From assembly GCA_016780605.1 (NCBI GenBank), contig JADHLS010000079.1:1-11463 (forward strand): a DNA stretch of 11,463 bases. Reading direction: 5' to 3'. The number at the start of each line of letters is the position of its first letter. Position 1 is the stretch's first letter. Under the pieces are notes generated by a model. That model was not told the origin of the DNA and made no database searches. It saw only the letters and a list, made by a program, of their open reading frames with translations. Origin of the DNA: Reyranella sp. (GTDB lineage: Bacteria > Pseudomonadota > Alphaproteobacteria > Reyranellales > Reyranellaceae). Both the position numbers and the translations under genes were made by a program. Below are positions 1 through 6,297 of the stretch, piece by piece.

Positions 1-1097
1 TCGATGGCGACCACACCCGGATCATCGGCCCGTACCACGCCGACGACAGGCTGAAGGCGTTCGGCGGCTATTTCGCCTCGGTGAACCGCAACAAGAAATC
101 TATCGCCATCGACCTCAAGCAGCCCGAGGGGCGCGAGCTGGTCATGCGCCTGTGCGACGGCGCCGATGCCGTGGTCGAAAACTACCGCGGCGGCGTCATG
201 GATCGTCTCGGTCTCGGCTACGAGACCCTGCACGAGCGCTTCCCCAAGCTGGTCTACGCGACCATCCGCGGCTTCGGCGATTGGCGCACCGGCAAGAGCC
301 CCTACACCGACTGGCCGGCCTATGACGTCGTCGCCCAAGCGTTCGGCGGCGTCATGGCCATCACCGGGCCGGACGGCCACACGCCGATGAAGGTCGGCCC
401 CGGCATCGGCGACCTCATGCCGGCCACCATGTGCGCCGTCGGCATCGTCAGCGCCATCCTGCGCGCCCACAAGACCGGCAAGGGCCAGTTCGTCGATGTC
501 GGCATGGTCGACGCCATCCTGTCGATGTGCGAGCGCATCGTGCACCAGCACGCCTACACCGGCGGCGTGCCGGTGCCGGAGGGCAACCACCATCCCCTGC
601 TCTGCCCGTTCGGCATGTTCCCGGCCAGGGACGGTCACGTCACCATCGCCGCCCACGCCGACACGCACTTCCCGATCCTGTGCCGCCTGATCGGCCGGCC
701 CGAGATGGGCGTCGACCCGCGGCTCGCCACGGTGCAGGATCGCCGCGCGCACCAGGACGAGATCATCGCCGCGGTGTCGGCCTTCACCGGTCAGCGGACC
801 AAGCAGCAGCTGCTGGACCATCTCGGCGGCCAGGTGCCGTTCGCCCCGGTCAATGACGTGCGCGACGTGTTCGCCAGCCCGCACTTCGCCGCCCGCGACA
901 TGGTCGTGTCGGTGCCCCATCCCGGCCTCGACCACGAGACCAGGGTGGCGGGCGTCGCCATCAAGATGAGCGAGACGCCCGGCCGTGTGCGCCATCGCGC
1001 CCCCTTGCTGGGGGAACATACGGATGAGTATCTGACCGGTCTTGGCCTCGGTGGCGCGGATATTGCGCGCCTGCGGGCCCAGAAAATCGTTGCTTGA
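1..1097 (+). CDS. CaiB/BaiF family CoA-transferase (5' truncated by window)
   Basis: A family III CoA-transferase that moves CoA between carboxylic acids in the cytoplasm. The acid used here cannot be told from sequence. The frame is open from base 3, so the true start lies upstream. The first visible residues already match the family (a GDxTR-like stretch, then FGGYF, NRNKKSI and DLKQPEGREL). ADAVVENYRGGVMDRLGLGYE follows, then the GQFVDVGMVDA segment, whose Asp codon near base 510 aligns with the catalytic Asp that forms the acyl anhydride in formyl-CoA transferase. About 364 residues are visible, so only a short N-terminal part is missing for a family of roughly 390-400. The stop TGA is at 1095-1097. 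A HpcH/HpaI lyase starts 25 bp downstream on the same strand, suggesting an operon that acts on a CoA thioester. Family assignment is secure; substrate is unknown. Confidence 0.93.
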   Translation, partial: DGDHTRIIGPYHADDRLKAFGGYFASVNRNKKSIAIDLKQPEGRELVMRLCDGADAVVENYRGGVMDRLGLGYETLHERFPKLVYATIRGFGDWRTGKSPYTDWPAYDVVAQAFGGVMAITGPDGHTPMKVGPGIGDLMPATMCAVGIVSAILRAHKTGKGQFVDVGMVDAILSMCERIVHQHAYTGGVPVPEGNHHPLLCPFGMFPARDGHVTIAAHADTHFPILCRLIGRPEMGVDPRLATVQDRRAHQDEIIAAVSAFTGQRTKQQLLDHLGGQVPFAPVNDVRDVFASPHFAARDMVVSVPHPGLDHETRVAGVAIKMSETPGRVRHRAPLLGEHTDEYLTGLGLGGADIARLRAQKIVA

Positions 1098-1122
1098 GAT
1101 CGTTGCCTGAGGGAGACCCGAA

Positions 1123-2037
1123 ATGACCGACCGTCCGCGCCGCGCCCGCCGCGTGCAGCTTTCCACGCCCGGCTCGAGCGAGAAGATGATGCAGAAGGCA
1201 TCCGAGTCGAAGGCCGACCATGTCTTCCTCGACCTCGAGGATGCCGTCGCCCCCAGCCAGAAGCGCGACGCCCGCAAGAAGATCGTCGAGGCCCTGAAGA
1301 CGCTGAACTGGAAGGGCAAGACACGCTGCGTGCGCATCAACGACCTCACAACGGAATACGCATTCGAAGACATCATCGAGGTGGTCGAAGGCGCGGGCGA
1401 GCATCTCGACACCATCATGATGACCAAGGTCCTGACTCCGGCCGACATCCTGTTCGCCGACAAGCTGCTGCACCAGCTCGAGAAGAAACTGAAGCTCAAG
1501 AACCGCATCGGCCTGGAAGCCCTGATCGAGGAGGTCGAGGGCATGCAGAACGTCGACGCCATCGCCAAGTCGACGCCGCGGCTCGAGTGCCTGGTGTTCG
1601 GCATGGGCGACTTCTCGGCCTCGATGGGCGTCACCAACAAGAATGTCGGCGAGACCGACGGCTATCCCGGCGACATCTGGCACTACGCCCGTTTCCGGCT
1701 GGTGATGGCCTGCCGCGCCGCCGGCATCGATCCGGTCGACGGTCCGTTCGCCGACTTCAAGAACCCCGAGGCCTATCGCGAGGAGTGCCGGCGCTCGATG
1801 ACCCTGGGCTGCGTCGGCAAGTGGGCGATCCATCCCTCGCAGATCGAGCATGCGCTGGAGATCTACTCACCCAAGCCCGAGGACGTGGCGCGGGCGCGCA
1901 AGCTCGAGAAGGCCTATGCCGAGGCCGAGGCCAAGGGCCTGGGCGCCATCAACGTCGACGGCATCATGGTCGACGTCGCCTCGATCCGCATCCTGCGCAA
2001 CACGATCCTGAACAAGGCCGACCTGTTCGGGATGTAG
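1123..2037 (+). CDS. HpcH/HpaI aldolase/citrate lyase family protein (malyl-CoA lyase-like CoA-ester lyase)
   Basis: 304 residues, a normal length for CitE-like/malyl-CoA lyases, which are Mg-dependent TIM-barrel enzymes that make or cleave 3-hydroxyacyl-CoA thioesters such as malyl-CoA, citramalyl-CoA or beta-methylmalyl-CoA. Visible family marks are STPGSSEKMMQKA near residues 14-26, the FLDLEDAV strand at 35-42, RIND at 71-74, the IEEVEG segment with likely Mg ligand Glu136, FGMGDFSASMG with likely second ligand Asp163, and GKWAIHPSQ at 232-240. Spacing of the two acidic ligands (27) fits the malyl-CoA lyase type. GAGGGAGA lies about 9 bp before the ATG. It follows the CoA-transferase by 25 bp, so the transferase may supply its CoA-ester substrate. 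The exact substrate is an inference; a stand-alone citryl- or citramalyl-CoA lyase is an alternative. Confidence 0.9.
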   Translation: MTDRPRRARRVQLSTPGSSEKMMQKASESKADHVFLDLEDAVAPSQKRDARKKIVEALKTLNWKGKTRCVRINDLTTEYAFEDIIEVVEGAGEHLDTIMMTKVLTPADILFADKLLHQLEKKLKLKNRIGLEALIEEVEGMQNVDAIAKSTPRLECLVFGMGDFSASMGVTNKNVGETDGYPGDIWHYARFRLVMACRAAGIDPVDGPFADFKNPEAYREECRRSMTLGCVGKWAIHPSQIEHALEIYSPKPEDVARARKLEKAYAEAEAKGLGAINVDGIMVDVASIRILRNTILNKADLFGM

Positions 2038-2056
2038 GGCGGCAATGCACAGCACA

Positions 2057-2162
2057 CCTCACCCTGAGGAGGGCGGGAAGCGCCCGTCTCGAAGGGTGGA
2101 CACGAGCACATCGCCTGTTGCCCACCCTTCGAGACGGCCCTCCGGGCCTCCTCAGGGTGAGG
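2057..2162. repeat. Long imperfect palindromic intergenic repeat
   Basis: Left arm 2057-2099 and right arm 2122-2162 are reverse complements over almost their whole length (outer CCTCACCCTGAGGAGG, inner CGTCTCGAAGGGTGG), separated by a 22-base loop. Each arm also carries a small internal GC-rich inverted repeat near 2072-2085 and 2137-2147, where the two arms differ, so a branched fold is possible. This is the look of dispersed palindromic repeats in rhizobial and related genomes (recalled, not searched). It starts 20 bp after the lyase stop and ends one base before the first possible start of the MFS gene. It could therefore act as a transcript terminator or stabiliser for the upstream operon. 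Confidence 0.85.
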
Positions 2163-2163
2163 C

Positions 2164-3387
2164 GTGTTCGTACGAGCTCGTCCGGTGAATCGCGCGGTCA
2201 TCCCGGTGGCGAGCATGCTCGCCATCCAGGCGATGATCTCGCTCTGCGTCCTGGCGCTCAGCGTCATGATGCCGGCGGTTGCGACCGACCTCGCGATCGA
2301 TCCCAAGCTGGTCGGCGTGTTCACGGCAATCATCTACGCCGTCGCGGCGGTCCTGGCGCTGATCGCCGCCGAGCCGATCGTGCGGCTGGGCGCGGTGCGC
2401 GTCTGCCAGTTCGCGCTGCTGATGGGCGCCATCGGGCTTGCCTTCAATGCCCTGGCGCTGGTGGCGACGACGGTCATCGCCGTGCTGTTCATCGGCGCCG
2501 CGCAAGGTCCGATCAACCCCGCCGCCGCTCATGTCCTGGCCCAGCGCGTGCCGCGGGAATGGTTCGGCATCGTGTTCTCCATCAAGCAGACCGGTGTGCC
2601 GCTAGGCTTCGCCCTGGCCGGCGTGCTCTTTCCCTTCCTGCTGGCGCATTTCGGCTGGCGCGGCGCCAGCCTGGTGGCGGCGGTGATGGCCCTCGCGACG
2701 ATCCTGATCGTCGAGCTGATACGGCCGGGCATCGACGTCGTGGTGACCGCCGGCCGACCAACGGCTAGCATCTGGCGGTCGATCCGCTACGTGCTGGGCC
2801 ACGCCCAGCTGCGCGTGCTGGGCTGGTCGGCGTTCGTCTATGTGATCGCCCAGCACACCTTCACCTTCTACCTTGTGACCTATCTCTACGAACATTGCGG
2901 CCTCAGCATTGCGCGCGCGGGCCTGCTGCTGGCGCTGTCGCAGATTGCCGGCACCGTCATGCGCCTGGTCAGCGGCGCCGCCGGCGATCGACTGCCACGC
3001 ATGAAAGTGCTGGCCTGGACGGGCATCGCCATGACGGCCGGGTGTGTGGCCACCGGCCTCATCCAGGCCGACACGCCCTTCTGGCTGATCGCCGTGGTCG
3101 TGATCGGCTACGGCTCGGTGGTGATCAGCTGGAACGGCACATCACAAGCGGAGTTTGTCCATCTCTCGCCGCCCGGCGAAGCGGCGGCCATCGCCGCCGT
3201 GCAAACGGCGCTCGCCTTCTCCGGCGCCGTGTTCGGACCACCGCTGTTCGCCCTGATCGCCTCGGCCGTGAGCTACCGTGCGGCGTTCTTCGCCGTGGCG
3301 GCCTGCGTGCTGGCAGCCGCCGTCTGGCAGGTTGCGGCCGCGCGCGCCCTGCCGGTCGCTACGGCTCCTGCATCCCCGCCACCGTGA
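2164..3387 (+). CDS. MFS transporter
   Basis: A 407-residue, very hydrophobic inner-membrane protein with about 12 predicted helices in two halves, the usual size for a major facilitator. The first helix covers roughly residues 13-37 and the central cytoplasmic loop lies near 185-205. SGAAGDRLPRMK near residues 272-283 resembles motif A (G..xDRxxR) of the second half; the equivalent loop in the first half (AEPIVRLGAVR) is divergent. Substrate is not predictable. The start is uncertain: GTG at 2164 directly abuts the palindrome, whose AGGGTGAGG is the only Shine-Dalgarno-like sequence; GTG at 2185 and ATG at 2215 are alternatives, the latter cutting into helix 1. The last 29 bp overlap the convergent Bug/TctC gene. 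Confidence 0.88.
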   Translation: MFVRARPVNRAVIPVASMLAIQAMISLCVLALSVMMPAVATDLAIDPKLVGVFTAIIYAVAAVLALIAAEPIVRLGAVRVCQFALLMGAIGLAFNALALVATTVIAVLFIGAAQGPINPAAAHVLAQRVPREWFGIVFSIKQTGVPLGFALAGVLFPFLLAHFGWRGASLVAAVMALATILIVELIRPGIDVVVTAGRPTASIWRSIRYVLGHAQLRVLGWSAFVYVIAQHTFTFYLVTYLYEHCGLSIARAGLLLALSQIAGTVMRLVSGAAGDRLPRMKVLAWTGIAMTAGCVATGLIQADTPFWLIAVVVIGYGSVVISWNGTSQAEFVHLSPPGEAAAIAAVQTALAFSGAVFGPPLFALIASAVSYRAAFFAVAACVLAAAVWQVAAARALPVATAPASPPP

Positions 3388-4312
3388 CGATCTCGCCCCA
3401 CTTCCTGGTCTCGCTGGCCTGAAAAGCGGCAAGGTCCTCGGGCGTACCGGGGAACGGGATGCCGTAGGTGGTGCGGGTGAGCGTGCGATAGCTCTCCGAC
3501 TTCATCGCCTCGTGCACCAGCGCATTCAGCTTGTCGACGATCGGCCTCGGCGTGCCGGCCGGCACGTACATCGCCGTCCACGCCCACATCTCGAAGCCCG
3601 GCACGGTCGAGTCGATGGTCGGGAACTGCTCCAGCCCGGGAATCGGCTTCTTGCTGGTGATGCCGAGGCCGCGGGCGCGGCCGTCGAGCACCGCCGGAAG
3701 CCCCGCCGTGAAGTCCGAGAAGATGATGTCGATGCGGCCGCCCAGCAGGTCGGCGACGGCTTGCGGCTGGGATTTGTAGGGCACGCCCAACAGGTCGATC
3801 TTGGCCATGACGCGGAACAGCTCCGCACCGCCGCGGCTCGAACCGTTGCCGCTGCCGAAGGAGAGCTTGCCCGGCTCCTTCTTCGCGAGCGCAATGAAGT
3901 CGGCCACGGTCTTCACCGGCAGCTCGTTCTTCACCATGACAATCTGTGCGCCGAGCGTCAGCCCGCACACCGGCGTGAAACTCTTCACCGGGTCGTAGCT
4001 CAGCTGCTTGTAGACATGCGGGTTGATCGCCTGCGTCGTCTGGGTGGTGATGAAGAGCGTGTAGCCGTCGGGAGCGGCCTGGGCCGCCGCCTGGGCGCCG
4101 ATCTGGCCTTCGGCGCCGGGCCTGTTGTCGACCACTACCGGCTGGCCGGCGAGCTTGCCGAGCTCGTTGGCGATCACGCGCGCCACCGTGTCGGTGGCGG
4201 TGCCCGGCCCGAAGGGAGCGATCACGCGCAGCGGCTTGGAGGGATAGTCCTGAGCCGATGCCGGCAGCGCACCCAACGCAACAATTGCTGCCAGCCAGCC
4301 AAAGAGCCTCAT
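3359..4312 (-). CDS. Bug family (TctC-like) tripartite tricarboxylate transporter substrate-binding protein
   Basis: About 317 residues, standard for the Bug/TctC family of periplasmic solute receptors. A signal peptide covers about residues 1-20 (basic start, hydrophobic core, cleavage at ASA before QDYPSKPLRV). Next come the family marks IAPFGPGTATDTVARV, VVVDNRPGAEG.IGAQAAA, GYTLFITT, INPHVYKQLSYDP and a C-terminal YVPAGTPRPIVDKLN. ATG at 4312 is chosen because GGAGGG lies five bases upstream; the TTG at 4315 is less well spaced. Bug proteins bind small carboxylates and related solutes, but the ligand cannot be read here. No TctA/TctB membrane genes occur in the window, so it is an orphan receptor, as is frequent in this family. 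The stop of the preceding small gene is 12 bp away, so it may be co-transcribed with it. Confidence 0.92.
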   Translation of the reverse strand: MRLFGWLAAIVALGALPASAQDYPSKPLRVIAPFGPGTATDTVARVIANELGKLAGQPVVVDNRPGAEGQIGAQAAAQAAPDGYTLFITTQTTQAINPHVYKQLSYDPVKSFTPVCGLTLGAQIVMVKNELPVKTVADFIALAKKEPGKLSFGSGNGSSRGGAELFRVMAKIDLLGVPYKSQPQAVADLLGGRIDIIFSDFTAGLPAVLDGRARGLGITSKKPIPGLEQFPTIDSTVPGFEMWAWTAMYVPAGTPRPIVDKLNALVHEAMKSESYRTLTRTTYGIPFPGTPEDLAAFQASETRKWGEIVTVAGMQEP

Positions 4313-4324
4313 CAAATCCCTCCC

Positions 4325-4621
4325 CTAGTCCTTCTTCTGATCCGGCGAGACGTACTGACGCTCGCCCGAGGCGGGATTGTAGAAGACGTCGACCGCCCGA
4401 CCAGTGTCGGGATCGATAAAGCGCTCTGCAGTTTTGACCCAGCCGGCGCCCGGTCTTTCGCTGCGCAATGGCTTGTAGATCACGCGCTCGAGCAGCGTGC
4501 CGGCGGTGATCACACCGCCAACGATCAACAGCCACAAGGCGGGCCACAGCTCCAGCCCGACCATGATCACGCCCGCCAATAGCATCAGGATGCCGACGCC
4601 GAGGACGATGCCGCGCAGCAT
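4325..4621 (-). CDS. Small two-helix membrane protein, function unknown
   Basis: 98 residues. Two hydrophobic stretches (about residues 4-22 and 25-44) with a short acidic turn (LELWP) form a helical hairpin. A soluble tail of about 55 residues follows, containing ERFIDPDTGRAVDVFYNPASGERQYV. That tail reads like a short beta-rich motif seen in conserved hypothetical proteins of alphaproteobacteria (recalled, not searched). The gene starts one base after the stop of the UPF0145 gene (TGAGATG), which implies translational coupling with it. No enzyme motif or metal site is visible. The coding call rests on coupling, codon use and a coherent membrane topology. Confidence 0.75.
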   Translation of the reverse strand: MLRGIVLGVGILMLLAGVIMVGLELWPALWLLIVGGVITAGTLLERVIYKPLRSERPGAGWVKTAERFIDPDTGRAVDVFYNPASGERQYVSPDQKKD

Positions 4622-4622
4622 C

Positions 4623-4949
4623 TCAGCTGCGGACGGGCTCGATGACCGCCGCCGTTCCGTAAGCCACGATCTCGCTCATGGTCTGGCCGATCTCCGAGGA
4701 GTCGAAACGCATCATCAGGATGGCGTTGGCGCCCATCGCGGTCGCGTTGGCCACCATGCGGTCGGTGGCGTGACGGCGCGCCTCCTCCAGCATCTGGGTG
4801 TATTCGTTGATCTCGCCGCCGACGATCGAGCGCAGGCCGGCGACGATGTTGCCGCCGATGCCGCGGCTGCGGACCACCACGCCGAACACCTGTCCCAGGG
4901 TGGTGACGGTACGATGGCCGGCGACGTTCTCGGTTGTGGCGATGAGCAT
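4623..4949 (-). CDS. UPF0145 (YbjQ-type) putative heavy-metal-binding domain protein
   Basis: 108 residues, matching the single-domain YbjQ/UPF0145 family, a small oligomeric fold of unresolved role sometimes labelled heavy-metal-binding. The family pattern is clear: an N-terminal MLIATTENVAGHRTV, then GVVVRSR, a GEINEYTQMLEEARRHATDRM helix with its conserved acidic and Arg residues, MGANAILMMRFD and the closing AYGTAAVIEP strand. No cysteines are present, so any metal site would use other ligands. GGGAGAAGG lies about five bases before the ATG. It is first of three closely packed minus-strand genes and is divergent from the GST gene across a 119-bp spacer. Confidence 0.9.
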   Translation of the reverse strand: MLIATTENVAGHRTVTTLGQVFGVVVRSRGIGGNIVAGLRSIVGGEINEYTQMLEEARRHATDRMVANATAMGANAILMMRFDSSEIGQTMSEIVAYGTAAVIEPVRS

Positions 4950-5068
4950 GAGCCTTCTCCCAAAGGTTACAGGACGGTAACTATCTGCGTCTCCAAACCG
5001 TGATCAAGTAACCGTTGTCAGCGCCATCGCCGCGAGGGACCTTTGCCGTCCTGCCAAGGGAGGGAACG
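4950..5068. promoter_or_regulatory. Divergent spacer between UPF0145 and GST genes
   Basis: This 119-bp spacer must hold promoters for both directions. It contains three related short elements: GGTTAC at 4965-4970, GGTAAC at 4976-4981 and GTAACC at 5008-5013. The first and third are reverse complements, and the first two form a GTTAC/GTAAC dyad around six bases. They could be regulator half-sites. I see no convincing -35/-10 pair. GCGAGGGACCTTT at 5032-5044 matches 13 bases of the 7421/7790 repeat and may be a fragment of it. Confidence 0.3.
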
Positions 5069-5743
5069 ATGAAGCTTTACATGCATCCGGTTTCCACCAC
5101 GAGCCGTCCGGTGATGCAGTTCATCGCCGACAACAACATCAAGTGCGACATGGAAGTGGTCGATATCCTGAAGGGCGCGCACTACGAGCCGGCCTACAGC
5201 AAGATCAATCCCAACCACCTGATCCCCATGCTGGAGGACGGCGACTTCCGCCTCACCGAGAGTGCGGCGATCCTGCGCTATCTCGCCGAGAAGATCGATT
5301 CGCCTGCCTACCCGAAGGACCTCAAGCAGCGCGCCCGCGTGAACGAGGTCATGGACTGGTTCAACTCCAACTTCTATCGCGACTGGGGCTATGGGCTGAT
5401 CTATCCGCAGCTCTTCCCGAACCTCAAGCGCGAGGACGCCAAGGTGCAGGAGGCGGTGGTCGCCTACGGCAAGGAGAAGTCCAAGGTCTGGCTGCAGATC
5501 CTGAACGATCATTTCATCGGTTCGAAGAAGTACCTGTGCGGTAACCAGCTCACGGTCGCCGATTACTTCGGCGCCGCCATCGTCACCGCCGGCGAGCTTG
5601 TCCATTGCGATTTCTCGGCCTATCCCAACATCAAGCGCTGGCTCGACACCTTCAAGGCCGGGCCGAACTACGCCAAGGTCTACGAAACCTTCACCGGCTT
5701 CTGCGCCTCGACCAAGGGACAGCCGTGGCAGGCGATCACCTGA
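5069..5743 (+). CDS. Glutathione S-transferase family protein (theta-like)
   Basis: 224 residues, normal for a soluble cytoplasmic GST. An N-terminal thioredoxin-fold domain covers about residues 1-78: MHPVSTTSRPV contains the likely catalytic Ser12 in theta-type position, NPNHLIPML carries the cis-Pro53, and the glutathione-binding ESAAI sits at 64-68. The helical C-terminal domain includes LTVADYFGA near 161-169, the usual N-capping Asp motif. The ATG at 5069 is chosen because AGGGAGGGAA lies just before it; an upstream extension to 5015 is open but lacks a good ribosome site. It leads a plus-strand run with the VOC protein 26 bp downstream, so conjugation or isomerisation of an electrophilic catabolite is plausible. 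The substrate is unknown. Confidence 0.93.
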   Translation: MKLYMHPVSTTSRPVMQFIADNNIKCDMEVVDILKGAHYEPAYSKINPNHLIPMLEDGDFRLTESAAILRYLAEKIDSPAYPKDLKQRARVNEVMDWFNSNFYRDWGYGLIYPQLFPNLKREDAKVQEAVVAYGKEKSKVWLQILNDHFIGSKKYLCGNQLTVADYFGAAIVTAGELVHCDFSAYPNIKRWLDTFKAGPNYAKVYETFTGFCASTKGQPWQAIT

Positions 5744-5769
5744 TTGAGAGGAACCCTCAGGAGAAACAA

Positions 5770-6276
5770 ATGATCAAGGGTCTGCACCACAACGCCTATC
5801 GCTGCCGCGACTCGGAGGAGACGCGGAAGTTCTACGAGGACTTCCTCGGCCTGCCGCTGGTCAATGCCTTCAAGATCGAGACCACCCAGACCGGCCGCAA
5901 GACCGGCACCGGCGTGCTGCACTCCTTCTTTCAGCTCGACGACGGCTCGTGCCTCGCCTTCTTCGAGGCGCCGGACATGCCATTCGAGTTCAAGGAGCAG
6001 CACGACTTCGACCTGCACATCGCCCTCGAGGTCGAGCCCGACGCGCTCGAGAAGATGTTCGCCAAGGGCAAGGCCGAGGGCCGCGAGGTCCGCGGGGTGA
6101 GCGACCACAAGTTCATCCGCTCGATCTATTTCCGCGATCCCAACGGCTACGTCATCGAGCTCGCGGCCAAGACTCCGGGCAAGGAAGCCGACATGGATCC
6201 CAGGAAGAACCGGGCGCGTGAGATCCTGAACGCCTGGCAGACCGACAAGCGCCAGCCGGCACAGAAGGTGGCGTAG
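5770..6276 (+). CDS. VOC (glyoxalase/extradiol dioxygenase-fold) family protein
   Basis: 168 residues, cytoplasmic. The domain runs from about residue 3 to 133: HHNAYRCRDSEETRKFYEDFLGLPLV is the classic first beta-alpha-beta unit, and DPNGYVIELAAK the closing strand. Likely metal ligands are His6 or His7, Glu66 in FFEAPD, His83 in DLHIALEV and Glu130. The VOC superfamily includes glyoxalase I, extradiol dioxygenases, epimerases and resistance proteins; this single-module protein cannot be placed further. A charged tail of about 35 residues (PRKNRAREILNAWQ) follows the domain. CAGGAG lies about seven bases before the ATG. Its position between a GST and an NHL protein suggests shared transcription. 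Confidence 0.9.
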   Translation: MIKGLHHNAYRCRDSEETRKFYEDFLGLPLVNAFKIETTQTGRKTGTGVLHSFFQLDDGSCLAFFEAPDMPFEFKEQHDFDLHIALEVEPDALEKMFAKGKAEGREVRGVSDHKFIRSIYFRDPNGYVIELAAKTPGKEADMDPRKNRAREILNAWQTDKRQPAQKVA

Positions 6277-6297
6277 CAAGAAACGACGGAGGAGATG

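Noticed and set aside
961..1851. 296-codon minus-strand frame over the lyase gene
   Set aside because: Shadow of the HpcH/HpaI lyase frame; its sequence shows no family signal and it also crosses the junction with the CoA-transferase.
2041..2163. Possible small RNA or riboswitch in the lyase-MFS gap
   Set aside because: The gap is explained by the long palindrome; no known riboswitch core or conserved single-stranded motif is visible and there is no T-run to mark a classical terminator.
3273..4582. Two open frames of more than 420 codons (one per strand) across the Bug/TctC gene
   Set aside because: Arg/Ala/Gly-rich low-complexity translations, typical of shadow frames. The 317-residue TctC frame has a signal peptide and family motifs throughout.
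5015..5068. 18-residue N-terminal extension of the GST from 5015
   Set aside because: The strong AGGGAGGGAA site sits directly before ATG 5069, and GSTs begin at the MKLYMHP-type first strand.
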